The notes under the pieces: model-generated
The model's database searches: none
The model's input: only the letters and a program-made list of their open reading frames with translations
Told to the model about the DNA's origin: nothing
Assembly: GCA_030549335.1 (NCBI GenBank)
Contig: CM060188.1
Location: 45,783,696 to 45,847,695, forward strand
Source: Pontederia crassipes
Taxonomy: Eukaryota > Streptophyta > Magnoliopsida > Commelinales > Pontederiaceae
Length of the DNA stretch: 64,000 nt
Reading direction: 5' to 3'
Part shown: in pieces, positions 24,507 to 36,988 of the stretch
How positions within the stretch are numbered: position 1 is the stretch's first letter
Layout of the letters: the number at the start of each line of letters is the position of its first letter
Position numbers and translations under genes: made by a program

Positions 24507-25854
24507 ATGGTGCTCGCCAGCCTTTTCGCCGCGCCTGCGCTCGAGCCGTCGCCGGAGAAGGCGGCCGCCTTCGGCGCCGCTGCCGACGCACCCGAAGTGC
24601 AGTTTCTTATCAGCCCCTTGACGGATGATATTATGAACACGAACAGCGGAAGAAAGATCAATGGAAGAAATTGTAATTGTCGCCATGAAGAAGAAATAGA
24701 AGAAAAGTGCAGTGGCGGCAAGCTGCGGCTGGTGGACTACTACTCCTTGCCGGAGTTCTTGAAGCACAACGAGTTCATCGTCAACTACTACCGATCTGAG
24801 TGGTCGTTGAAGGACTCGTTCCTCAGCGCCTTCTCCATCCACAACGAGACCATCAACGTCTGGACGTACGTAATAAATTTAATTAGTTGCATGCATGCAT
24901 ATTGCTACTGCTCGCATTAATCGTTCACATGGTTGCTTAATCGTGTCTATATATATTGACCCATTACATTCACAACTCAGGCACTTGATCGGATTCTTCA
25001 TCTTCCTCACTCTTACCGCCTACGCCGTGACGATGGTTCCGATGGATTCCGGCGCGACACCACCCCAGGCGCCACTGCGCCATCTGCCCGAGCTGATGAA
25101 TTATTCTTCCTCTGCCATGTCCTATTACGAAGGCCGTGAGACAGACGCTTTGGCTTCGTTGTCGGCGCAGGCGAACCTGAGTAGCACTGCTGCTACTACT
25201 GAGGCCGGGCCGGAACCAGACACGGCGCCGCCGCAACTGTCGACGCAGGCCGCAGCCAGCAGGTGGCCCTTCTACACCTATCTCTGCGGCGCCATGTTTT
25301 GCCTGCTAATGAGCAGCGCGTGCCATCTCCTCTCATGCCACTCCGAGCGCACATGCTACGTCATGCTCCGCCTGGACTACGCCGGCATCACCGCCCTCAT
25401 CGTCACCTCCTTCTACCCCCTCGTCTACTACTCCTTCGCGTGCGATCCTTTCTACCGGGTCCTCTACCTCAGCTTCATCAGCGCCTTCGGCGCCGCCGCG
25501 GTGCTGGTCTCCCTCGTCCCGGCGTTCGAGACGCCGGAGCTCCGCGTGGCGAGGGCGGCGCTGTTCGCGTGCATGGCCCTGTCGGGGCTGGTGCCCATAG
25601 TGCACAAGACGATGCTGTTCGGGGACCGGCCGGAGGCGGTCCTGACCACCGGGTACGAGGTAGTGATGGGAGCCTTCTACGCCCTGGGCGCGGTGGTGTA
25701 CGCGGCGAGGGTGCCGGAGCGGTGGATGCCCGGAAAGTTCGACCTCGCCGGACACAGTCACCAGCTGTTCCACGTCTTGGTCATCGCCGGGGCGTACGCC
25801 CACTACCTGGCTGCTCTGGTGTACCTCCGGTGGAGAGACGTCGAAGGATGCTAA
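24507..25854 (+). CDS. HHP: Heptahelical transmembrane protein (PAQR/adiponectin-receptor-like), two exons
   Basis: Exon 1 is 24507-24865 and exon 2 is 24981-25854, joined by a 115-bp GT-AG intron (donor GTACGTAA, acceptor AACTCAG), giving 410 residues. The N-terminal cytosolic part ends in the signature [19 protein letters not shown] and [11 protein letters not shown]. The intron interrupts the Thr codon (phase 2) exactly as in the paralog at 13101. HLIGF opens TM1. A low-conservation loop of about 100 residues follows, then TM2 with SxxxH (S231, H235), [13 protein letters not shown], and the C-terminal HxxxH (H380, H384) in [16 protein letters not shown]. The His positions match the zinc site of adiponectin receptors. 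The C-terminal half is highly similar to the minus-strand gene, while the N-terminus and loop have diverged. The two genes are transcribed away from each other. The role in hormone or stress signalling is known for the family and not shown here. Confidence 0.9.
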
Positions 25855-27423
25855 GTTCATTGAACTAAAGTGGACGGACGCATGGAACCTGACGCAAGCT
25901 GCTCGAGATCATTTTTTTTGAAAAAAAAAATCTATTGACTGATTTAAAGTGTAATTAGATTTTAACGTGAATTAGATTGCAACGATGAGATTATTACGAG
26001 TTGGCGTCCGCGTGACGTCGTCGTCATGGACCCACGGTGCTGTGAGCAAATCTCCATGGCGGCCGCGTTCATAGAAGTTACGAGTTGAGACTGCTTGGAT
26101 ACGCACAATATTGGTGGACCATGGACAGAAGCAGCCTTTGACTTTGACTTTGATTTTTCTTTTTATTTTCTTCTGTGTTTTCTTTTTCCAAGGAATTTGA
26201 GATGTCCTCATCATCGTTCTTCGTACGCAATGATTGAATAGTGGCTGCGGTCAACGTTGAACATTTTGACCAATTTTTTATTTATATATATAAAATGTTG
26301 CTGCAATTATTTAAAAGTTTCAATTTCAACACAGATAAAAATTCAGCAAATCGACTAAGTTTGATTTAATAAGCAGTATTTTTTTTAATGCAACTCTAAT
26401 GACTTACAAATAATCTGAAGTTTTAATTTGTAAGTAATCGGTATTGCTTGTGAAAATCTTATTTTTAACTTTTATTTTTTATCCTTACTAATCTTAAACA
26501 AATAAAATATTAAATAATATAAAAAGTTATATGGCGATAACAATAAAAAATATTACTACTACTATTATTATGACAATTAAAAATGTAATTAATTCAAATC
26601 ATTATTTTATTATTGTTATTCAAAATAATATAATAATATTATTATTTTTAATAATGCATATATTTAGCATAACCATTTTTATTTAAAATTTTATAACAAT
26701 ATTTATATAATTTATTAATTTCATGAATTTTTATTTAAGTTTTTTCTTTAAATTATATAAAATCTAACTTGACATTTGTGATAAAAAGTATTTTATAAAA
26801 CTTGTATTTATCTACTAATATTTTATTATATGTAAACAATTTTATTTGAATTTCTAGAAAATTTATTTGCACATAGCAAATAAGATCATGGCCGATAATT
26901 TAATAAGAAGTAATATTTAAGTCATGTTATGTTTATTGTTAGTAATGTGGAAATGCAATACAATAAACATCCCCTAATGACTTTCAAAGTAAAGAGAAAA
27001 AAAGGGAAGGAAGTTCAGCAAATCCCAGGATGAAGAGTCCAGTTGTGTGGCTAACATCATATTTTCCAACAGTTTTTAAATTTTTCTTAATTTATAATAA
27101 GGCATTTCAAATTTCAAAATTTTCAATATTGAGTTTAATGTGTTAAACAAACTCTATTTGATATTGTCTCAAATCATTTTTAATTATGCATCCAGTGATC
27201 ACAATCAAATCTAATAATTTAGAGAAAAAATAGCTTTTAAGTTAGATCTTATTGGTGAATGTTTTGATTGACATATTTTATAGATTACTTAGTTTACTTT
27301 ATCAGTATATATTATATAAATAAAAATAACATGTTACTTGTTCTTATAAGACAAGTTTTAATTGAACATCAGGGGATCAAGTTGTCCTCACAAATAAATA
27401 TATTAGTTTGAATATCTTTTTCC
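25855..27423. other. 3' flank and AT-rich intergenic DNA
   Basis: A GC-richer patch (25985-26090) follows the gene end. The rest is AT-rich with TAT/ATA runs. No gene was recognised. Confidence 0.45.
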
Positions 27424-27618
<195 letters not shown>

Positions 27619-28660
27619 GCAGTTCAAAATCACAGTTCAAACCTTCATCACATGTTGGATGTGGGTGCCATTAACAGGACAACCAAGAAGTCATAAGCGG
27701 GCTGCGTAAGGGGCCGCCCAGAAATGCTTCAGTTATTGGAATGGTGATGGGCCTTATGGGCGATTTAGGCCCAGCATTTGGACTGTTAGCATGCAGAACG
27801 TAACAACATGACAGGCCCATATGCTTGCCAGTGCATGTTTACATATTTGTGGGCGAACAAAATGCCACTTTAAATATTATCATATTTACCTTTCGAATCT
27901 AAATTTGGTGAGCATTGAAATTTTGTTCAACTAATATATTAATGTGATTTATTTGCCATTAACATATGATGTAGCTTTAACAATAAACAATAAGAACTTT
28001 CATGCTTTCCCTTTTTTATAGTATAGATTACAATAGACGTTATTTTATTTTTTTTAGATATTAATAATTATATGACCTCTTTATTTTCAATATAATATGA
28101 TCAATTGTAATTCAATTTAAGATTTACACAAATGTCTTGTCTTTTTTTATTAATTAAATAATCAAATCATATTAGTCACAATTGACTAGCTAAAGGAGAA
28201 CTAGAAATCCTTTTTTAGTGGATTCACAATTTAGTATCAATTAATTAGGCAAAACAAATTCTCCTTAAAATTGAATCAATTTAATTTCCTTTCATGTATT
28301 TGCTTTAAAAAAATTACGACATGAAAATGATTTTCTAATTTAATATTATTTTCTTGTATCTAACATTGGTTGGAAGAGTGATATTTTTCTTAAATTTCTT
28401 AAATATTAACATAATTAGTTTTAAAAAGTGTTCTATAGTCAATTTAATGATTTATTGTAAAAAATTTAACAAGAAAAAGGCATTATTGTAATGTAGAATA
28501 GTATACATAAAATTGTCATTGTGACTGTATTTATTTGTAGAACAAATGGCAGAACTTTTTTTTGTTCTGTTAAAACACTTCATGTAATGGCAACTTTCAT
28601 GTGATATCTGGAGAACATATTTTTTTTTACTTTGTGATTTGTCTTTTCAGCTGTCACGTT
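27619..28660. other. Intergenic DNA with a cluster of GGCCCA-type motifs
   Basis: The segment 27690-27830 is less AT-rich and contains TGGGCC, AGGCCCA (twice) and GGGCCG-like motifs. Such site-II-like motifs occur in plant promoters, but no gene follows on either strand. Confidence 0.35.
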
Positions 28661-28669
28661 GGAACCTTT

Positions 28670-29240
28670 TTTTCTTCTTTTTTCAACTCTCTAATTGGTT
28701 CCTTTTTTATTATTATGTAATGTAAGTATATATTATTTAATTATTTATTAATACATTATTAGTCAGTTTATAAAACTAATTATTAAATGTTATTAATTAA
28801 ATATATAAAATATTTAATTCTAATAATTAAGAAATATTTTATTAATTAAAATGCTTAGTTAATTTTATAAAAAATTATATTATATTTGGATCTTAAGATT
28901 TACATAAATTATAATATTAATAATATTTAAAAGATTTTATAATATAAAATATTTATGTAAATTATAATATAATATTAATAATATAAAATATTTTATGTAA
29001 ATTATAATATTATAACATATTTTTATTCAGTATAATTTTATACCTCATAAAATAATAAATTATATTTTTTGTTCTTACTTTTTTATCCAACACCCATTAA
29101 AATTTATATATCAAATTAATTTTTAAATCCTCGTTATTATATTTTTTCATCTAAACACTAAATCAAACTTTTCTATCTAATCGCTTAATTTTTTAGAATT
29201 AATTTTTTCTCAAAATTCTCATACCAAAACAATCTATAAA
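28670..29240 (+). repeat. AT-rich direct repeat, copy 1
   Basis: This 0.57-kb segment recurs at about 29505-30060. Shared blocks include CTCATAAAATAATAAATTAT, then TTCTTACTTTTTT..AACACyCA, AAAATTTAT..ATCAAATyAA, and a terminal TTTTTCATCTAAACAC..-type segment. Divergence is considerable. Confidence 0.5.
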
Positions 29241-29504
29241 AATAAAAATGCCACATCATTCATGTGTATCTTCGTATATAGTAATCATTTATTAAATTAG
29301 CATACATAATATAATACACAACCTAAAATTTTAGGTATCAAGGAAAAATATATTAAACAAAGATGATAGTAAAGCCCCTGGTTGGTTCTAATTTGGGCCA
29401 GAACTTGGCCCAAGTTTTAAAACTTGAGTCAAACGGTCAACGTGATGGGAAGTTCAAAAGTTTTCGTCACGTGATCAAAATTCTCGCCGGAAGCTAGAAC
29501 TTTC

Positions 29505-30060
29505 TTTTTTTTTTGTTTCGATTATTCATTATATTTCAATTAGTAAAATATTATTATTTACTAGTTAATGTTATTATTCATTAAACTATTTTAATACTAT
29601 CTTAAATATTTAAATTAAATATTTTATTTATTAATATATTATCATTTAGTTTATAAAATAATAACTTTAACATAATATAAATATTTTTGTAAATTATAAT
29701 ATTAATGACATATTAAAATAATACATTATAGTAATATAATTTTTTGTAAACAATAAATTATAATATTCACATAAATATTTTCATAAATTATAAATTATAA
29801 CATAGATATAAATTATTATGTTAATTAAATAAATATATAATATTTTAATTTATTATAATTTTATACTTCATAAAATAATAAATTATATCTTTAATTCTTA
29901 CTTTTTTTTTGAACACTCACTAAAATTTATCTATCAAATCAACTTTTCAAACTCGCATCATTGCACTTTTTATCCAAACACCACACCTAAACTTTTCTAA
30001 CAAATCAATTAGTTTTCGAGAACTTACGAAAATTTAAAATTTCCAATCCGAACGTAGGCA
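29505..30060 (+). repeat. AT-rich direct repeat, copy 2
   Basis: Partner of the copy at 28670-29240, in the same order and orientation, separated by about 270 bp. The pair could be LTR-like ends of a small element (TRIM-like) or a local duplication. Confidence 0.5.
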
Positions 30061-30948
30061 AAAGAAAATGGATGAATTAATTATGTATAGAAATTATATA
30101 CTATAATATTTAAGCATAGGGTAGGGTACTATAGGACGGTTACGCGATATCGAGTTCAAATCCTAATTTTAACAATTTTGCAAGCCTTTTTAGTTTATCA
30201 TAATTAAGATCGTGTAGAATATTTGAACATGATTTAAAAAACTTTAAACATGTAGATCCAACGTATCAAAATTATCTAAATAATATGTATAATCTAGTAG
30301 ATGCACTTCGTGTGTATTCTTATTGCTCTGAATTCATAAACAAAAAAAAAAAACGAAAGAAAAATTAGAGGTTGAATTCATTTTACATACATTTTAATTA
30401 GTTTTTCATTATTTGTTCTTCCTCCTCCATCTTCACTGCTTTGATATATATCCTTCCTTGTTCTCAATCTCTAGGTCGAGGAAAAGAAAAAAAAATAGAA
30501 TATGTGAGTTTTTATATGTTTTTATTACCATATATTTGAATTAAATATTAATAATACATTTATTATTAATTTGGGGCATTGCAACTTATATTATACATAA
30601 TAGTTCTCTAGGCCAAAGAAATTTGCCAACTGGATCTACAGCTATAAGAATTAATCTTCCGTTGACTTCTCAAATCAGATCATTTGGTTAACAAATTCGA
30701 GCAAGATCAATGAATTATAAGGTAATTGGTGTAAAAATTAATTGTTATACCATCTCTCTCCATCTATCTCAATTCTCAAGTTCCCATCTCATTTCTCTCT
30801 CATGGCCTAATAATTTAAGATGCAGATCTTGCTGCTCCATGTCTGTGTCTGCCAAAGTTTACGGTCAACCATATCGTCTGATTCAATTGCAGAGCAGACT
30901 CATGATCTGATAGTAGCTAGTTTGGTGCGGGATTCACTGCTCGAAACC

Positions 30949-30985
<37 letters not shown>

Positions 30986-31499
30986 AAAGTGGATTGAGCC
31001 ATCCAAGACGAGATGAGATGCATTATGTGAACATTGAAATTAATCAGGACTCTACATTAATTTGTGAATTTATATCTAACAATGGCTGGAATTCCAATAT
31101 TCTATATTAGTATTTTGGAGCCTCTCTCGTTACTGAAATTTCGAAATTGTATTTTCCTGCATGCGACAACGATGACACCGATTACCCATGGATTTGGATC
31201 TCTAATACTGACCACATGACTAAAACAAAATCTATCTATAATTTCCTAAAGTGCAGGGTCTTGTCAGAGCCATAAGCTGCGTTTGGGACATCTATTTAGA
31301 AAAGCAATTGTGGAAAAAAAACTCTTGTAGTCCAAAAGAGGGGTGATCCATATGTGATAAAAAGCAAAAAAATGGTTGTGACACGGAGAAAATTTTGGCA
31401 AAAAGGAAGAATAATATTTTTACCAAATGTCCGATGAAAAAAGTAAGTCATCTTTTTGAAAAGCAAATTTTCCACAGCAAGTTTCCCATAATATGAATG

Positions 31500-31500
<1 letters not shown>
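30061..31500. other. AT-rich intergenic DNA with a (GA)n tract
   Basis: A GA microsatellite lies at about 30955-30981. A short tRNA-B-box-like phrase (GAGTTCAAATCCT, about 30149-30161) is present without a tRNA fold. No gene was recognised. Confidence 0.4.

Positions 31501-31530
<30 letters not shown>
31501..31530. repeat. (C)30 homopolymer
   Basis: Thirty consecutive cytosines. Homopolymers of this length are rare in plant nuclear DNA and prone to sequencing error, so the exact length is uncertain. Confidence 0.9.
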
Positions 31531-31559
31531 TTGAAATTAGATTTAAAATCTCTAAGTTC

Positions 31560-32361
31560 CCTCGGAGCCACAAGCGTTTCCCTACTCTACTCTCCACTAT
31601 ATTCTAAGATTCAATTCTACAATCAACCCTCTTATGTCTTTTGTGTGGTTAGAATAAGAAATTGTCGATCACCTCTTCTTTCAATGTTCTTTTGCTGCTC
31701 AACTTTGTGCTTTACTTCAGTCTCACCTCAAATTTAATTTTGAATTTTCTAACTCTTGGCCTACCGACTCTTGGCTTAGGGAGAATAACTCCTTAGACTC
31801 TAATTCAAAGTTGAAATTGAATTCTTTTATACGCTTCCTGTCTTTAGGGAATGTCGAGAATGATGTTGAGAATGATTCCTTCTTTAACTCTAGGAGGGAA
31901 ACCATTGGGGGTTGTTTGGAAAAAACCTATTTGTCTTAGTGAATATGATAGAACTAATATGTCTGAGGCACCTTGCCTCCGAATATCACTTGTTGGTCCG
32001 GTGGGTGAACACCCTCTAGGTTGGATTAAGTTGAATTTAAATGATTCTCTTAATGGGAGCAATGGTGGGGAGGTGCAGGCTTTCTATTAAGATATTTTGA
32101 TGGTTCTGCACTCTCAAGCGCGCAAGCAACAGCTACTATCCTGAAAGTTGAAGCACGAGACTCCTTTTGTGGCATCTAGATTGCATTTAGCTTGGTTTCT
32201 CAACGACAAAGATGGAAACAGACTTGGAGGCCTTAGCGAGAACAATATTCCATGTCCATGAAAAATCAAGGCTTATGTTAGAGACATTAACTTCTACTTA
32301 TCCTTTTTTGCAAATTTGTCGCTTAAGCATATTTATAGGGAGACCAGTCGGACATTCAATC
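31560..32361 (+). pseudogene. Decayed LINE 3' region: RT zinc-binding and RNase H domains
   Basis: Translation in shifting frames gives the zf-RVT-like segment VDHLFFQCSFAAQLCALLQS (about 31665-31725). Further on comes the start of a plant LINE RNase H domain (PLGWIKLNLNDSLNGSNGGE, about 32012-32071), then RDSFVASR-like and WFLND fragments. Several stops and frameshifts are present. The sequence stops abruptly at 32361, where an LTR begins, so the LTR probably inserted into it. Confidence 0.65.
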
Positions 32362-33551
32362 TGGAGTATCCCAAAGGGCATCAAAAGGGGGGTGAATTGG
32401 TGTTTAAAACAAAAGTATCGATTTCTCATAAATCATCGCGGAAACTTAAAATCAATTCAACAATTTTTAAATCAACATAAATCAAATCGCATCACATGCA
32501 TCATAATATGAGAAGGTGAGGGAGAGAAAAATCAAACACAAATGAACACGATGGTTGTTGACGAGATTCGGCCATACTTTGACCTATGTTTTCGCTCTGA
32601 CTTTTCGACCTCGAGACCATCGGAGATTTCATTAGAACTCTTCCTTTGTTCCAAATAGGACAAAGAAGAAAAGCCCTTTACACTACCATCTTTTCTCCAT
32701 TTTGAGAGGTAAGGCACACCTCTCATTTAATAAAACTCATCTTTTCTCTCGCCTAAGAGGTAAGATCTTGAATCTCTTTTACCCAGGAGCTCTCTCAGTT
32801 TTTTGAACAATATGTTTCTCTCTTTTACAATGCTATGCTCACAAGAAGAGAAGAGAGAAATAAAAGAATTTTAAAATAAAAACTTTAAGGAAAAGTCTTT
32901 TTTTGATAACTTAAAATTTTTCTTCAATGAGTGGATGTATGCCTTTGCTTCTCACTTTATCATTCCTTTTATAGGTTTTAGCATGTGAAAAATTCATTTA
33001 AAATTTATTTCATAATTTTCTCATTCAAAACTAGTCGTTACTTTTCATTCCAGTCGAGGACTAGTCGACCACATTAATGGACCGATCGACCGATCTATAT
33101 GATCATTGTGCAATTTCTTCAACTTCTACGCTTGATCGATCGACTGGACTATCAATCGATCAGTCGACCGGTATTATCTCAGCTTCAATTGGGGTAGACT
33201 CAGTTTTGATCGGACGATCGACATCTCCATTCGGTCGACCGGTATTGTCTCGACATGCCTTCTTTGCTTCGACCGACAGATTGACCAATCTACACTATTT
33301 TAAATATAACTTTTTACACAGTTATCCAAATTAGATAATCTTATATTCTATGGATAGCTTATAGGATTTTCTACAACTTTAATATTCATCATTAATCCAT
33401 AATCTTATAAGGTCATAGTCAATTATTTAATCAAAGTGTAGTGCATAAAGTTATCCATTTTTTTTAAACTTTTTCAACATTTAACTTTAATCTTTCGATG
33501 TTTATATCATCAAAATATAATTTTATATATCATTAAAATTTTGCTCTAACA
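32362..33551 (-). mobile_element. LTR of the same family as the solo LTR at 40643, opposite orientation
   Basis: On the minus strand it runs from TGTTAGAGCAAAATTTTAAT (33551 downward) to GGGATACTCCA (32362), with TG..CA ends. It matches the solo LTR throughout: GTTATCCAT/CTTTAAAG-type block near the 5' side, GACCGGTCGAC clusters, a TATAAAAG box, GAGAGGTAAGGCA, and CACCAATTCACCCC near the 3' end. The outside pentamers (CAATC, TGATT) do not match, so either the edges are off or the duplication has decayed. It is inverted relative to the other copy, so the two are independent insertions. Confidence 0.7.
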
Positions 33552-36550
33552 TGATTATCTTACTAATCTTAGTCATATGACATTTTGAAAGTGCATTAAG
33601 TTGGACAAGAACAATACTAAATATCATAAGTGACATTTTGGCATGATATAGCCCTTCTTCAAAATCTGTGTTATAAATATATACACCGCGAAGTAAATTA
33701 GGTCGTGAATTTTTTGGCTTACTTGAACCGATGCTTAAATTCAGACTTTTTTAAAAAGAAATTCATCTCAATATTATTTATCGGGATAACTCTCCCCTTA
33801 TAGCTAATTTTCTACATAGTATTTAAAAAACTAATTATGAGGCTAACTTTATTTGGTGATGGATGATGCATTATTAATTTTCTTGAAGGTTTTGTTTCTT
33901 GTGAAGCCGGCCGGCCACTAAAATATAAATTGAGTAGCTGGAACAGGACGATTAATAATTGCAGGAAGATTTCATGTACGTAGATTATGAGAGCATGTTC
34001 GTACGTATGTACAAATGCCCGCATGTATGCTCTTGATAAATTAATTACTTAATAGGATAATCGTCTTAAAAAAAGGTAATACGTACAATAGCACTAAGCT
34101 TAAATTGTTTCTTAACTAATTTGTGTTACTAATCAATGTATATAAGAACCCTACGTACTATCTATATATTATAAACAATAAAAAGTAGTACATATAACAT
34201 ATATATACATCTAATTAATTATATTTTCTTCCACGTGGATGGATTAATGCATGCGGATTTGAATACCCCAACTTGATCCGGTAGTGCTCTGCCCCAAACG
34301 GACAATTAATTGACTATTGAAACATAGTATTGTGTATTGACTGAAGTTAATATTCATTTTCTAAAACTTTTATACATTTTATATATAAATATAAAAATAT
34401 ATTTTTTCTATAAAATATATCATTTAACACCTTTCATTTTTTTCTTTATCTTTTATTTTTTTAAATCTCAATTTAGCATAAATATCGTTTGTGTGTACTA
34501 CAATAGACATTCATATATACCTATTGATTACTTTATGTAAAATACATATCAATTTCATTGTTTCATGATAGATAATAGTTTTCTCAATTTTAATTATACA
34601 GTTATATTTATTATCTCCTTACCTAGAAATTGTCTTCAAGCGCAATTTTTCCTGCCTCTTTTTTTATATTTAGTTATCACTAAAAAGTTACTTTACTTTT
34701 AATTCTTTCATTAAAAGTCACATTTGTATGTACATTATTATGCATTTACACTACTCGTCAGCCCAGTTAATAGTTCAATATTCCCTTAATTTTTTTGTAA
34801 TTAGTGGTGGCGTGAAAGAAGAATTTAACGAAAAATAATTTCCACTATGAAAATGTATTTCATGGTTTTTTTCTTCAACTATTGAAACTTAAAACTTAAA
34901 ACACCATATTGTTTTGGTTTTGAACAGCTTATATGGGTTATAATATTTTATACTATCTTTACATTTAAAAATATATATTTTACCTTTACTAAAATATTTT
35001 TAAAGTCTTTCACATTCAATTATGTGAACTGTTTTGTTGACTTTCACATTTATGATCATTGGATGAAAAGGCACAAATCCCACCCTTTCATTCGTATTTA
35101 ATTCCACTCTCTCCCTTATTTTCCTCCCATTTGCCCTTCTCCCTTGATGGCTCTTGCTCCTCATTGTTGTGGAGTGATTTATAAGTGGGATAAGAGGGGG
35201 ATGTGTTTGGAGGGAAGAGGAAGAAAGAAGAACCATTATAAGTGAGGAAACCACCAAAGCGATAAAAAACTGACGAAAAGATTTAAATAACGGAACATTC
35301 ATCATTGAACATGTTTTTTTCTGAAAGTAGAGACATGATTATGACTCATTTTGATTTCTTTTAAGTTGATTTGTGACTGATGTTAATGATTCATAATGAT
35401 GGTTAAGATGGAAGATGAAATTAGGCTTTAATTATTATGCTTTGACTTAGTTTCTTGCATAGAAGTTTTATTTATGATGCTCAGCTATTATGGATGTCTC
35501 ATGACATAATTTACTTAAGTTGCTATAATTAGTCGATAGATGATTTATGATTTTGAAGTGAATGGTTTGCATGACACTTATTAGAATTCCTATGTATATA
35601 TGAAGCCTTGATTTTAGACCTCAAGTCATTTATAAGTTCATGATGAACTTGCTATAATTAGGATGAAATCATATGGATTATTATTTTTATTAAATTTACA
35701 GACAAGAAATGTGGAATGGAGTCATTTATGCATTTGTAGATTGTTAAAATAATATGATGAGATGGATTATGTTAGAATGTCCATCGATTATGATTTATAT
35801 GTTATGACTTATGCTTCAATGGATTTGAATTTGAAAATCTAGGGACTACAATTAATGACTTGCGCCTCTATTGAACTTTCGGAGGATTGGAAGAATTTCA
35901 ATCGTCTAAAAGTCCTGACCGAGAGTAGCTAATTGTCATATCAATCATCCATGGCTTTGTAAACCGAATATAAGATACTTGAATCGATCGACAAAAATGA
36001 TATGATTATAAGATGTTGAAACAACCCTTTCAGACCGAGTGAAGAAACTTTTGAAACATACTCTCACACCATTGGGTATCATACTTTCGCTCTCTAGAGT
36101 GGACGATCGAAAGTCGAACCATAAAAAACATCCAACCGAACGTACATCTAAAAGTCGCACAAGAAAGATGCATATGTACATTTTATGAATCCAAATCGAA
36201 TAGATCCTTTCATGTCCGACCTAGTCTCCTCCAATGAATTGTACTATTGAATGGAGTTGTCCTCCTTAATCCCATATTAATTCATTTGATTATGAAGGAT
36301 GAACCTTAGTCATATGAATCATTAAACTTTCAAAGTGACTCTTGATCATCTTAATTATTTATATCATTGATTGGATGATATAATATGGACCTTCGGACCG
36401 TATGAAATTAACTGACATTCATGTGGATTCTTGATCTTCTTATTGACATATATTATTTATTGGAGCCACCCTTGCTCCTTCATAACTTGATTGGGCCTTT
36501 GTGGTCCAAAGATAGAATTAGCGTTAAAAAAAGATAAAAAAATATAAGGG
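33552..36550. other. AT-rich intergenic DNA
   Basis: No gene was recognised. The part at 35300-36500 has the look of decayed LTR-retrotransposon non-coding sequence (long, ORF-free, moderate GC with GACCGAGAG..-type phrases), but no boundaries were found. Confidence 0.4.
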
Positions 36551-36833
36551 TTATTTCCTCTGACCACTTCTAAACTATCGTGATTTATCACATCTAACCT
36601 CAAACTACGAACTTCATTTTTTGGGTACCTAAACTATGCGATTTTTCTAGTTTGTCCTTTCGCCCAATTCTATCGACTTCTCCATTATTTTTTATTTTTT
36701 GCATTTATGAAAAGTCTATTATACCCCTATGTTAGTCCACTTTTACATACAAAAATATAATAATGAATATAAAAATAAAAAAAACCCTCCGGGAAAGAGA
36801 GAGAGAAAGAGGGGGTGTAGAAAATATCAAATC

Positions 36834-36903
36834 TTTGATGATTCCATCATACATGATTGAGTTGCGAAAAATTCTGGATAGATATCCTACATCTGAACTG
36901 AAT
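36834..36903 (+). pseudogene. ycf2: Plastid ycf2 fragment 1 (nuclear copy)
   Basis: The plus-strand reading contains [20 protein letters not shown], a highly conserved stretch of plastid Ycf2. The match stops after ELN, where plastid Ycf2 would continue with a SFWLK-type sequence and here unrelated sequence follows. It lies inside a nuclear fold-back element, so it is a non-functional insertion of plastid DNA. Confidence 0.82.
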
Positions 36904-36961
36904 TTTTTTTATTCTACCAGATATGTCTTTTTCATTCCGTCGAAGAGAACGATTTCTTCCT

Positions 36962-36988
36962 GGGTCGATGCTTGAGCGGTTAATGGGG
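36962..36988 (+). pseudogene. trnY: Plastid trnY-GUA 5' half-like fragment
   Basis: GGGTCGATGCTTGAGCGGTT followed by AATGGGG matches the acceptor/D-arm part of plastid tRNA-Tyr(GUA) with at most one or two differences. The anticodon arm and 3' half are missing. It is joined at a run of Gs to the second ycf2 fragment. Confidence 0.6.

Noticed and set aside
25263-25868. Long alternative-frame and antisense ORFs over the HHP exon
   Set aside because: Shadows caused by GC-rich codon third positions; the conserved PAQR protein is in the other frame. The same holds at 13024-13823.
30149-30161. tRNA B-box-like GAGTTCAAATCCT suggesting a tRNA gene
   Set aside because: No acceptor, D or anticodon stem can be built around it.
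36962-36988. A functional tRNA-Tyr gene
   Set aside because: Only the 5' part is present; anticodon arm and 3' half are missing and it is joined to ycf2 sequence.
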